Below, one piece after another: positions 26,104 to 35,429 of a stretch of DNA of 64,000 bases. The DNA comes from Raoultibacter phocaeensis (lineage in GTDB: Bacteria > Actinomycetota > Coriobacteriia > Coriobacteriales > Eggerthellaceae): contig NZ_CABDUX010000002.1 of NCBI RefSeq assembly GCF_901411515.1, positions 1,426,001 through 1,490,000 of the forward strand, in the 5' to 3' direction. Numbering within the stretch: the stretch's first letter is position 1; every line of letters begins with the position of its first letter. A program made the position numbers and the translations under genes. The notes below the pieces were generated by a model. That model saw nothing but the letters and a program-made list of their open reading frames with translations. It had not been told where the DNA came from and did no database searches.

Positions 26104-26475
26104 GTGGCCCAGATCCATCTGAACATACAGCAAGAAATGGAGCTCATCCGGCTCATCGAGTTCGAGCGCGCGAAATCAGCCACAGCCGAAGGCCAGGGAC
26201 GGCGCTGCGCGTTTCCCCTCAAACCCGACGACCCGCTGCAAGCCGAGCTCATCTCGCTCGGCGCACTCGCCGTCGCAACGCAGACGCTGCCCGATGGCCG
26301 AGCCAACCCGATCGTCGCCATCACATCTGCCGGCTATACGTTCTTTACCGAAAAAGCCCGCAGGGAACGCGAGCTGCGCAGACAGCAGCGTCGCGACTAC
26401 CTGCTCGTGCTCATTTCGGGCGCGTTCGCCATGCTCTGCACCGTGATCGGTTTTCTCGTCGGCCGCATGGCGTAG
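26104..26475 (+). CDS. Small hypothetical protein with C-terminal membrane helix
   Basis: A 123-residue protein I do not recognise. The first 95 residues look soluble and helical at the ends (IQQEMELIRLIEFERAKSA, then ARRERELRRQQRRDY), and one helix (LLVLISGAFAMLCTVIGFLVG) closes the chain. The arginine-rich stretch before the helix predicts a cytoplasmic N-terminus. The start is GTG at 26104; the nearest purine-rich site (AAGGGAG) is about 17 bases upstream, longer than usual, so the start is uncertain. GC content and codon use match the locus. Confidence 0.65.
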   Translation: MAQIHLNIQQEMELIRLIEFERAKSATAEGQGRRCAFPLKPDDPLQAELISLGALAVATQTLPDGRANPIVAITSAGYTFFTEKARRERELRRQQRRDYLLVLISGAFAMLCTVIGFLVGRMA

Positions 26476-26479
26476 CCGC

Positions 26480-26512
26480 GAAAAACAAAACGAACGGGTA
26501 ATCCCGTCCGTT
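26480..26512 (-). terminator. Terminator of the tRNA-Glu gene
   Basis: On the minus strand a ten-base stem (AACGGACGGG with CCCGTTCGTT, one G-U pair, ATTA loop) is followed by TTGTTTTT. It begins 12 bases after the CCA end of the tRNA. Confidence 0.85.
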
Positions 26513-26523
26513 CAAATAAGCTA

Positions 26524-26598
26524 TGGTGCCCCCAACGAGAATCGAACTCGTGTCTCAGCCTTGAAAGGGCCGCGTCCTAACCTCTAGACTATGGGGAC
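26524..26598 (-). tRNA. tRNA-Glu (anticodon TTC), CCA end encoded
   Basis: Read on the minus strand, the cloverleaf is complete: acceptor GTCCCCA pairs with TGGGGGC (one U-G), the anticodon loop is CTTTCAA with TTC, the T loop is GTTCGATTC, and the 3' end ACCA is encoded. The length is 75 bases including CCA. Anticodon TTC reads GAA and GAG. A promoter and terminator flank it. Confidence 0.97.
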
Positions 26599-26639
26599 GG
26601 TTCTGCGCGCGATTTCGTTCCCGAAAAAGCAGCTTGAAC

Positions 26640-26668
26640 ATTATTGCAAAGCCTCATCGGGAATGCAA
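26640..26668 (-). promoter_or_regulatory. Promoter of tRNA-Glu
   Basis: On the minus strand TTGCAT and AATAAT are 17 bases apart; transcription would start about 35 bases before the tRNA 5' end. Four of six bases match at -35 and five of six at -10. Confidence 0.55.
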
Positions 26669-26768
26669 GAGAAAATATTCGAACTCATGCAATACGGGTT
26701 TTCACTGGTCGGCTCCGCCGTCTTCGCAGGTTCAACGGGCGAATGCGAACAAACCCGGCAGCCGTATC

Positions 26769-27200
26769 CTACGATTTCGCAGTGAACGAGTGCTTGCACT
26801 TGGGACAGGTCACTTTCACCGTCCCCTTCCCCTTCGGAACGCGCAGGCTCTGGCCGCACTGTTCGCAGCGGTAGATGCGATGCGTCGTATGGTATGCCTT
26901 CCATTCTTTGAAGCGAGCGTACGCGCTGCGCAGAGGCGCGGTGAGTTTCGTGCGGAGGCTCACGTAGGCGCGGTTCTCTTTGAAGCGGTTCGCCTTTTTG
27001 CGCGAGAACACGCGAAAATAGCAGTATGCGACGCCTGCGAACGCGCACGCCATGAGCACCTGGCTCGCAAGCGCATCGTTCACGAACACGCTGACAAGCA
27101 TGAACGCGAAGGCGACCGCAAGCGAAAAACGCGCAAGGTCGTCGGGGCCGTTGCGTCCGATCATGAACTGTTGGAATTTTCGACCGAGCTTCTGAAACAT
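26769..27200 (-). CDS. Small membrane protein with C-terminal zinc ribbon
   Basis: A 143-residue protein with two helices near residues 24-42 and 45-63, then a basic linker and a four-cysteine zinc ribbon: YRCEQCGQ near 111-118 and VTCPKCKHSF near 131-140. The ribbon is of the kind found in zinc-ribbon domain proteins of unknown function in Coriobacteriia. It probably sits in the membrane with the ribbon inside the cell. It is a single-gene unit between the tRNA and a LuxR-type gene; AAGG precedes the ATG. Function unknown. Confidence 0.8.
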   Translation of the reverse strand: MFQKLGRKFQQFMIGRNGPDDLARFSLAVAFAFMLVSVFVNDALASQVLMACAFAGVAYCYFRVFSRKKANRFKENRAYVSLRTKLTAPLRSAYARFKEWKAYHTTHRIYRCEQCGQSLRVPKGKGTVKVTCPKCKHSFTAKS

Positions 27201-27352
27201 AGGACCTTCCGAATTCTCTCAAGCGCGCGTGCGGGCGCGCGCTATGCCGAGTGTGCGCGCCCACCGCACTCGCACAGCATAGTGTAACCGCCGCCCGACT
27301 CGGCGGATCCACAAGCGCGCACCGTCACCCGATCGTTACACATCGTACTCCA

Positions 27353-28864
27353 TCAGGTGTACAGGCCGAGCATATCGATGAGTTCGTCACGCGAATGGAT
27401 ATCGAGCTTGCGGTAGATGTGGCGGATATGGGTCTTCGCGGTGCCGTTGGCGATGAAGAGCTCCTTTTCGATAGAGCCGACCGTCTTTCGCTGGGCGAGC
27501 AGGAGCAGCACTTCCTCTTCGCGCTGCGAAAGTCCGAACTGCTTGGCCAGGTCGTGGCAGCGGTTGGCAAGCTCCTGCTTCTTCACGATAACGCTGTCGC
27601 CTTCCTCGTCGTTTCCCCCGAGAAACGTGACACCCCACCTGCTCGAGAGCTCCTTTTCCGAGAACAGGATCATCGTCATCGCCACGACGAGCAGGATCAC
27701 GATCGCGTTGAGCATGAACTCGGAAGGCACGCTCGCAAACTCGAAGCCCGAAAGCGCAGCCTCCGTTTCGCGGCCGAGCAGGCTGAACAGCGCGCGCACG
27801 CCACGTTCGATGCCGAACAGCCAAATAGCCGAGATACCGTAGCGGTAGCTCATGTTCGCAAGGATGAGCATGATGAGGATGGAGAACGCCGTATACGAGG
27901 CGGTCACGCAGAAGTCGGCGGCGGCGCTGTTCAAGAACCCGAGGCTCGGCAGAACGAGGAACGCCGCCACCATGAGGGGAAGCGCCACACGGTAGATCGC
28001 CCCGAAGTCGAAGCGGCCGCCGCGGGCCACGATGCCGACGAACACGGCTAGCGCCACCGCAAGCGTGCCGAACGCCGAGTGGGGCCCGAACGATCCGGCG
28101 TACGTCGAGGATTCCTTGAGACCGTACGCGAACGCGTACACGGCCATGAGCAGCACCGGCTTCCATGGAAACGAGAAGGCGCCCCCGAGCGAGCGCGGCA
28201 GTTCGTTTTCGGGAAGCGAGCGAAACCCGAACGCAAGGCAGGCAAGCGACACGAACGGCATCGAAAGCGCGGCCGCGAAAAGCCACGGGTACAGAAACCC
28301 GCGGCAGATATAGAGGATCATCGCCGCGGCGATGATCGAGGCGGAGTAGTACAGGGCGACCCGTACGGGATTGAGGCAGCTGTAAAGCTCCGACCAGAAC
28401 AGGATCACGAGCGCGATGCCGAATCCGCCGAGGATCGCGGCGGGCGTCGCCGCGTACGGCGCAAGCTCGGGCACGTACATCGAGGCGAACACCATAACCG
28501 TTGAGACGGCAAGCGCAAGGCCCGCTATCCAGTGCAAAGAGCGCTTGCGGTAGAACACACCGAGCCTCCGCGCGCCGAACGCGCACGAGAACAGCGTCGC
28601 GATCATGGCGATGTCGAATACGTTGTGCCCAGCTAACGGCGCTGTCGGGAAGTCGACGAACGAGCCGACGAAGACGACTTCGATCCACGCACGGTACACG
28701 CCGAGACCGAGAAAGAACAACGGGATATGGGGCAGCCGGTCGATGATCCCGCCCGCTCGCTCAGGCGCATTCCCGTCCTCGGCGCATTGCTCGGCTTTTC
28801 GCTCTGTCACGGCATCGTCCCCTTGCTCGTACGTGAGATCGTGTGCTTTCCTACCGTTCGCCAT
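27353..28864 (-). CDS. LuxR-type regulator with twelve-helix membrane domain
   Basis: A 503-residue regulator. About twelve helices cover residues 45-405 and should sense a ligand in or across the membrane; the C-terminal helix-turn-helix (FGLSQREEEVLLLLAQRKTV to NGTAKTHIRHIYRKLDIHSRDELID) is a GerE/LuxR DNA-binding domain. This architecture is expanded in Eggerthellaceae, usually beside reductase genes. It is divergent from the Tat flavoprotein at 29109, its probable target. The start is ATG 28864; GTG 28810 has a better ribosome site (AAGGGG) and could be the true start. Confidence 0.9.
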   Translation of the reverse strand: MANGRKAHDLTYEQGDDAVTERKAEQCAEDGNAPERAGGIIDRLPHIPLFFLGLGVYRAWIEVVFVGSFVDFPTAPLAGHNVFDIAMIATLFSCAFGARRLGVFYRKRSLHWIAGLALAVSTVMVFASMYVPELAPYAATPAAILGGFGIALVILFWSELYSCLNPVRVALYYSASIIAAAMILYICRGFLYPWLFAAALSMPFVSLACLAFGFRSLPENELPRSLGGAFSFPWKPVLLMAVYAFAYGLKESSTYAGSFGPHSAFGTLAVALAVFVGIVARGGRFDFGAIYRVALPLMVAAFLVLPSLGFLNSAAADFCVTASYTAFSILIMLILANMSYRYGISAIWLFGIERGVRALFSLLGRETEAALSGFEFASVPSEFMLNAIVILLVVAMTMILFSEKELSSRWGVTFLGGNDEEGDSVIVKKQELANRCHDLAKQFGLSQREEEVLLLLAQRKTVGSIEKELFIANGTAKTHIRHIYRKLDIHSRDELIDMLGLYT

Positions 28865-28938
28865 TGTAGAGGATCATGCGCCTTTGACCAACCCGCCGAT
28901 CGTGCGCCCGAGGAACAACCGCATCGTTTTACCTGTTC

Positions 28939-28944
28939 ATTATA
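28939..28944 (-). promoter_or_regulatory. -10 element upstream of the LuxR-type gene at 28864
   Basis: A perfect TATAAT on the minus strand, 75 bases before the ATG, in the 244-base divergent region 28865-29108. The -35 region is poor (TTCGGT at 18 bases), as in promoters that need an activator. No long dyad like that at 41800-41861 is present here. Confidence 0.5.
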
Positions 28945-29108
28945 GGGTTATACGGAAGGATTACCGAAATCATCCCCCCGTGCTGGCTTTGGACGAATGA
29001 CAGGCGGCCTTTTCGTACGTACAGTTTTCCAAGGCGGACGAAAGCTCGCCGACAAACGGTTACGGCGCACGACATAGATGCGGGCGCCGCAGATTCAAGG
29101 AGGTATCC

Positions 29109-30767
29109 ATGGGAGGATCCGTTCGCACTTCAGGCGTTACGCGCCGCGACCTGTTCAAGTTCGGAGGCATTGCAGCAGCCGGCGTCATCAGCGCAGGAAC
29201 GCTTGCTTCGTGCAGTCCGAGCTCGAACACGGCAAATGCGGAAAACAGCGCAGCGCAGCCGTCCGAGGGCACCACGACGGCAGCCGGCCACACAAGAGAC
29301 GGCCTGCCGAGCTTTCTCAAAGCTCCCGCGCCCATAACCGACATCGCTGAAACCAAGGACTTCGACGTCGTCGTAGTCGGCGCGGGCGCCGCAGGCGTGC
29401 CCGCGGCGCTCTCCGCCGCAGAGGCAGGGGCGAAGGTCGCGCTCATCCAGAAGGAGGCGACCGCCATATCGCAGGGCAACACCGGCTCGGGCATCGATCT
29501 GTCGAAAAGCGATCCGGCTGATGTGCAGAACCTCGTCTCGGTGCTCATCGAAGAGGGCCAGCATCGCACGAAACGCGAGCTTCTGGAGCTTTGGGCGAAC
29601 CACGGCGGCGAAGCGGTGAAATGGGTCATCGAACGGTCTGCTGAAAGTGGCGGCCCCATCATCGACCAGGGAAGCCAGCAGCAGGCAGCCACTATCGCAA
29701 AAAACGGCTGGACCATGGAGTTCGTCACCTCGTTCGCAGGTCCGAAGCCCCTCACTGCGGGCGATGCCATGCGCGCGCTTGCCGAAACGGCCGAAAAGGA
29801 AGGCGTCGAGATCTTCTATTCGACCCCGGCCGAGCAGCTCGTGCGTGACGGCGATGCGGTCACGGGCGTCATCGCGAAGGGCTCGGGCGGATACATACAG
29901 TTCAACGCAAGCAAAGGCGTCATCATCGCCACGGGCGATTACCAAAACGACGAGGAGATGAGCTCGTATTACCTGCCCGACCTTGCAAACTTCACCCGCA
30001 AGCAGATGAACAAGACCGGCGACGGCCACAAGATGGTCATCTGGGCAGGCGGTGCCATGGAGCCGATCAACCACACGAAGATGCTCCACGACTTCGATGC
30101 GGGTCCTGCCTCCATGTGCGACATGCCGTTCCTCGCCGTGAAGAACGACGGCACCCGCTTCGTGAACGAGGTCGTGGAGATGTCGCTTCTCAACAATTAC
30201 CTGCGAAGCGCCGAGGATCAGGGCTGGTATTCGCAGATCTTCGACGCGAACTACATGGAGCAGGCGGCGGATTGGCCAGGCAAGCTCTACTCCCCCGAGG
30301 AGCTCGCGCTCTACATGCCCGAAGAGGACGTCGACCGCGACGGTGTGTTCAAAGACCTCATCCGCACCTTCAAGGCCGATTCACTCGAAGAACTCGCCGA
30401 GAAGCTCGAGATCACCGACGTGGCGGCATTCGTCGCCACCGTCGAGCGCTACAACGAGCTCGCCTCTGCTGGCGCCGACGAGGATTTCGGCAAGCCGACT
30501 CAGTATCTCAAGCCCATCGACACGCCCCCGTACTACGGCATTCACCGCTGGCTGCGCGTATCGGCCCTCTGCTCGGGTGTACAGGTCGACGAAAACCACC
30601 AGTGCCTCGATGCCGAAGGCGCGCCGATCGGCGGGCTGTACGCCATCGGCAACTGCTCGGGCGAATTCTACGGCGGCGTGGACTACCCCATGACCATTCC
30701 GGGCCTCTCGCTCGGCCGCTGCTACACCGAGGGCTACCTCGTCGGCCGAGCGGTCGCCGAACAGTAG
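29109..30767 (+). CDS. Tat-exported FAD-dependent reductase (fumarate reductase flavoprotein family)
   Basis: A 552-residue extracytoplasmic flavoprotein. The Tat motif TRRDLFKFGG is followed by a hydrophobic stretch and lipobox TLASC, so it is probably a lipoprotein. The FAD dinucleotide fold is VVVVGAGAAGVPAALSAAEAG (core GAGAAGVPAA, about residues 92-101). The capping and C-terminal regions (RYNELASAGADEDFGK, YAIGNCSGEFYGG and GLSLGRCYTEGYLVGR) match the fumarate/urocanate reductase group. It should reduce an unsaturated organic acid as a terminal electron acceptor; the substrate is unknown. AAGGAGG precedes the ATG, and the divergent LuxR gene is its likely regulator. Confidence 0.93.
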   Translation: MGGSVRTSGVTRRDLFKFGGIAAAGVISAGTLASCSPSSNTANAENSAAQPSEGTTTAAGHTRDGLPSFLKAPAPITDIAETKDFDVVVVGAGAAGVPAALSAAEAGAKVALIQKEATAISQGNTGSGIDLSKSDPADVQNLVSVLIEEGQHRTKRELLELWANHGGEAVKWVIERSAESGGPIIDQGSQQQAATIAKNGWTMEFVTSFAGPKPLTAGDAMRALAETAEKEGVEIFYSTPAEQLVRDGDAVTGVIAKGSGGYIQFNASKGVIIATGDYQNDEEMSSYYLPDLANFTRKQMNKTGDGHKMVIWAGGAMEPINHTKMLHDFDAGPASMCDMPFLAVKNDGTRFVNEVVEMSLLNNYLRSAEDQGWYSQIFDANYMEQAADWPGKLYSPEELALYMPEEDVDRDGVFKDLIRTFKADSLEELAEKLEITDVAAFVATVERYNELASAGADEDFGKPTQYLKPIDTPPYYGIHRWLRVSALCSGVQVDENHQCLDAEGAPIGGLYAIGNCSGEFYGGVDYPMTIPGLSLGRCYTEGYLVGRAVAEQ

Positions 30768-30835
30768 GCGCACAAGACGCACCATCGCCAACCCGTCGGG
30801 TGCTCGGCGATCCGAGCCGGCACCCGAAGCCATAC

Positions 30836-30879
30836 GGCCGCAGCTTCGCTTTTCCCTCCCTCGTAGCGAAGCTGCGGCC
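30836..30879. terminator. Perfect 15-bp hairpin between flavoprotein and glycosyltransferase genes
   Basis: GGCCGCAGCTTCGCT and its exact complement are separated by 14 bases. It starts 69 bases after the flavoprotein stop and ends ten bases before the ATG at 30889. There is no clean T tract (ATCTCT follows on the plus strand), so it may be a factor-independent terminator of a weak kind, or a structure that also affects translation of the next gene. Confidence 0.6.
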
Positions 30880-30888
30880 ATCTCTGCT

Positions 30889-32295
30889 ATGATGGTCGTC
30901 ATGGAAAACGACGCACACACTACGCAACCCCCCGAACCTCAGACCGCGCTCGCCGAAACGGAGTTTCCCGAGCTGTTCGCAACTCCCGTACCGGCGCAAC
31001 CCTGCGAACGGCCTGCAGACGACATATCCGAAGTCCCCCCTCGCCCTACCGTCATCGTCATGCACGCTTCGGTGGGATCGGGCCATCGCAGTGCCGCGAA
31101 TGCGACCGCCGAGGCGCTCCGCATCCTGCGCGACACCGACGACCCCGATCTGCTCCAGGGCATCGAGGTGCCTGAAGATCTCGACATCGAAGTGCTCGAC
31201 ATCCTCGAATTCGGTCGGCACGTCTTCGACGGCGACCATGCGGCGAGCCTGTTCACCGGCGCAACGCGGCCGCTCTACGACCTCACCTGGCGCTATACGC
31301 TCACCGGGCGGCTTCTGTGGGGAGGCGGCACCATTTGGTCGCACGTCAACTTCCCCAAGTTCACCGAGCATGTGCGTGAGAAGCAACCGCTCGCGATCAT
31401 CTGCACGCATATCACAGCGGCCAACGTCGCCGTGGGCGCGCGCATGATCACCGGTCAGCGCTACCCGATTCTGAGTATTCCGACCGACTACGAAACCGAG
31501 GGTCTCTGGCCTCACCGGACAACCGATCTGTTCTGCGTGGCAACCGAATCGATGGCAGAAACGCTGCGTCCCCGCAAAGTGCCCGACGACAACATCCTCA
31601 TCACCGGCATCCCCACGCGCGACGATTTCCGCAAAACCTACGACAAGGCCGAAACGCGCAGAAAACTTGATCTTCCCGAAGACAAGATGGTCGTGCTCGC
31701 CCTCGCAGGGGCCTACCTTCCCCGCCCCTACGTGCACTTCAGGGATACGCTCGACAAACTGCTTCCCTACCTGCACACCTATCCGTCCATGCACTTCGTG
31801 TTCATCGCGGGAAGCGATAAGCACTATGCCGAGCATATGCGCCAGCAATGCGCCGAGTTGGGCCTTTCGAACACGACTGTGCTCGGCTACGTGAACGAGA
31901 TGGCGGCGCTCATGGCCGCAAGCGATCTCGTGATCTGCAAATCGGGAGGCCTCACCGTAACCGAGTGCCTCTGCGCGCAGGTGCCCATGATCCTTTTAGG
32001 CCGCGCCTACGGACAGGAGAAGGCCAACGTCCAGATGCTCACCGCCGTCAGCGCCGCCATGCACGTGACCACCGCCCGCGAACTGCTGGAAAGCTTGCGC
32101 CACATCGCCAAGCACCCGCAGAGCACCCAGGCCATGCTCATCAACGGCGGCATCATCCGCCGCCCGAACGCCGCGCTCGATGTAGCGCGCGCGGCGTTTC
32201 GCCTCATCGAGAAATCGAGGGCAGGCGAGCTTGCCGAGCACCGCAAGCGCTTTTTATGGCTTTACTGGGGAAAGAAACCCGCACATATCCGCTAG
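30889..32295 (+). CDS. MurG/MGDG synthase-like glycosyltransferase (diacylglycerol glucosyltransferase family)
   Basis: A 468-residue GT-B enzyme. The N-terminal motif VIVMHASVGSGHRSAANAT is the GxGHxxAA signature of MGDG synthase/UgtP, which add sugars to diacylglycerol on the inner membrane face. The C-terminal donor half has VLGYVNEMAALMAASDLVICKSGGLTVTEC and the GGLTxxE core of the nucleotide-sugar site. A 45-residue acidic, proline-rich N-terminal extension is not seen in UgtP. The start is uncertain: ATGs at 30889, 30892 and 30901 all lack a ribosome site. It probably makes a glycolipid, perhaps the anchor for a lipid-linked polymer. Confidence 0.87.
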   Translation: MMVVMENDAHTTQPPEPQTALAETEFPELFATPVPAQPCERPADDISEVPPRPTVIVMHASVGSGHRSAANATAEALRILRDTDDPDLLQGIEVPEDLDIEVLDILEFGRHVFDGDHAASLFTGATRPLYDLTWRYTLTGRLLWGGGTIWSHVNFPKFTEHVREKQPLAIICTHITAANVAVGARMITGQRYPILSIPTDYETEGLWPHRTTDLFCVATESMAETLRPRKVPDDNILITGIPTRDDFRKTYDKAETRRKLDLPEDKMVVLALAGAYLPRPYVHFRDTLDKLLPYLHTYPSMHFVFIAGSDKHYAEHMRQQCAELGLSNTTVLGYVNEMAALMAASDLVICKSGGLTVTECLCAQVPMILLGRAYGQEKANVQMLTAVSAAMHVTTARELLESLRHIAKHPQSTQAMLINGGIIRRPNAALDVARAAFRLIEKSRAGELAEHRKRFLWLYWGKKPAHIR

Positions 32296-32309
32296 GAGGA
32301 AAGAAACCT

Positions 32310-33866
<1,557 letters not shown>

Positions 33867-33948
33867 CGGAGCCGGGCGGCGCATCGGCGAGGCTGGACTA
33901 AGCTGGCTCACAGCTGCGTTTCAGGCTGCACACGGACCCGAAAGCGCC

Positions 33949-34320
33949 CTACCCCATCGGATCTTTGTTCTGGTTGGCAGCGATTCGCATGACCCTGCCC
34001 AATATCCACACCAGCAGGAAGAATGCTGCAACCGACAAAACGGCGAGGAGCCAATCGGATTGGATCAGCCCGGCGAGTGCGAAAAAGCACGCTGCCGCCG
34101 CTGCAACCACGATGATCACCGCAAGGACCGCAACAACGAGCGTTCCCAGTATACGCGCGCTTCCGGGCGCCTCGCCCACCTGCCTCCGTACAGCGGTTTC
34201 TTCCGATTGTTCGGCACCGCCCGCTAGGCACAACCCATCCTGTTCGGCAGCATCGTCCGGCTCGCCTTTTTCAGCCGATCTGGAGGTTTCGTCCAAATCA
34301 CTGCTCTCTTCGTCAACCAC
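33949..34320 (-). CDS. Hypothetical protein with acidic N-terminus and two membrane helices
   Basis: A 123-residue protein I do not recognise. An acidic, disordered half (about residues 1-50) is followed by two helices, ILGTLVVAVLAVIIVVAAAAACFFAL and WLLAVLSVAAFFLLVWILGRV. The start chosen is GTG 34320, because AGGAG lies six bases before it; the in-frame TTG two codons earlier abuts the ribosome site. It follows the nuclease gene by 62 bases. No functional motif is visible. Confidence 0.6.
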   Translation of the reverse strand: MVDEESSDLDETSRSAEKGEPDDAAEQDGLCLAGGAEQSEETAVRRQVGEAPGSARILGTLVVAVLAVIIVVAAAAACFFALAGLIQSDWLLAVLSVAAFFLLVWILGRVMRIAANQNKDPMG

Positions 34321-34382
34321 GCGCAACTCCTGTCATGTTCACCTGCTGCCTCCTGCCTATCGAAAAGCTTAGCGCACCTCGG

Positions 34383-34994
34383 TCAGCTCCACGCCTGCGA
34401 TACGCCCCTCTTTTCACGAGCGGCCTCTTTTCCGAGCTCGCGGAGCACCTTGTCGTATGCGGTATCGGGAGCGTAGGATTTCGCGCGCGCGTAGCCTTCG
34501 CCCACGAGTATTGCATTGACCATGACCTCGGCGGCGGCGTGGTGGTCAAGCGCGCCGTCGGGCTCGTCGAGCCACACGTAGCGAAGCAGCCGATCGTACT
34601 GATCGCGATCCGATACGTCCTGCTCGAGATACACGACTGTCCGAGCAGGCAGGAGCTCATGCAGGTACGCAGAGGCAATGCGGCCCTCCTCGGTGTTGCG
34701 GCTCTCGTCGGATGCAACGCTTTCAGGAGCATCGATGCCGATGAGCCGCACTTTTTCCTCCGATCCGTCAAGGCGTTCGACCACCACCGTATCCCCGTCG
34801 ACCACCCGCACGATCTCGACCTGCTCGATTTCGCGCGACGAGGACTGCTGCGGATTCACCGAAACGTCGTCAGACGCTTGACTCCCACCGAAGGCAGATA
34901 ACGCGACACCTGCGACAAGGAAGAAGACGAGCGCGAGCAAAGCGGCAAGCTGCCGGCGGCGGTGCGCAGGCTCAGACGAAAGGCGAAGCCGCAT
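34383..34994 (-). CDS. Secreted or anchored thermonuclease (SNase family)
   Basis: A 203-residue protein. An N-terminal helix (LAALLALVFFLVAGVALSAFGG) acts as signal or anchor. The staphylococcal-nuclease fold follows: EIVRVVDGDTVVVER and EKVRLIGIDAPES hold the calcium Asp residues and the first catalytic Arg, DRDQYDRLLRYVWLD the second Asp and Arg, and GYARAKSYAPDTAYDKVL the C-terminal part. It should degrade nucleic acid outside the cell. Its ATG shares one base with the stop of the DUF1667 gene (TGATG), an odd coupling of a nuclease to a redox operon. Confidence 0.92.
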   Translation of the reverse strand: MRLRLSSEPAHRRRQLAALLALVFFLVAGVALSAFGGSQASDDVSVNPQQSSSREIEQVEIVRVVDGDTVVVERLDGSEEKVRLIGIDAPESVASDESRNTEEGRIASAYLHELLPARTVVYLEQDVSDRDQYDRLLRYVWLDEPDGALDHHAAAEVMVNAILVGEGYARAKSYAPDTAYDKVLRELGKEAAREKRGVSQAWS

Positions 34995-35365
34995 CAGGGA
35001 ATATCCTTGGTCGCGATAACCGCAATGCCCGTTGCGCAGACGTCCTCGATGAGCACCGCACCTGTCCGCACGGGGGCCTCAAGGCGCAGGGCGCGGATCG
35101 CTTCGAGAACCTCGGCGATCGATTCCTTGGGTACGGGCGATGCGGTTTTCACACTCAAAGGCTCGAGGCACCCCTTGGCGCACACGATCGCCGTAACCAT
35201 TCGCTCGGGCCGTATCGCCTCGTTCGCCGCGTATTCCTTACCCCGCGCACAGCTGTAGCCCGAAACGTCGGTCACGCAGCCGTCTTCGTCGATCGACACC
35301 TCGATCGAACATCCGAGCGGACAGCAGATGCAGGTATAGGTTCTCACTTCAGTTGCGAGCTGCAT
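34994..35365 (-). CDS. DUF1667 redox protein, partner of glycerol-3-phosphate dehydrogenase
   Basis: A 123-residue cytoplasmic protein with YTCICCPLGCSIEVS at the N-terminus and further cysteines in YSCARGKEY and VCAKGCLEP; these are likely iron-sulfur or metal ligands. DUF1667 proteins normally form the third gene of an operon with a GlpA-like dehydrogenase and a FAD/NAD oxidoreductase in anaerobes, as here. The ATG at 35365 has GAGG nine bases upstream and is preferred to an earlier TTG. It lies 64 bases after the fused dehydrogenase. I infer a role in electron transfer from glycerol-3-phosphate. Confidence 0.88.
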   Translation of the reverse strand: MQLATEVRTYTCICCPLGCSIEVSIDEDGCVTDVSGYSCARGKEYAANEAIRPERMVTAIVCAKGCLEPLSVKTASPVPKESIAEVLEAIRALRLEAPVRTGAVLIEDVCATGIAVIATKDIP

Positions 35366-35429
35366 CAGCAAGCACCTCTTTCATCGGCTGCAAAACGGCG
35401 TGCCGCGTTCTGCGCACATGCTCCTTGCA

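Noticed and set aside
31848-32309. N-terminal extension of the DEAD-box helicase
   Set aside because: It overlaps the end of the glycosyltransferase gene in another frame; AGGAGGA fixes the start at 32310.
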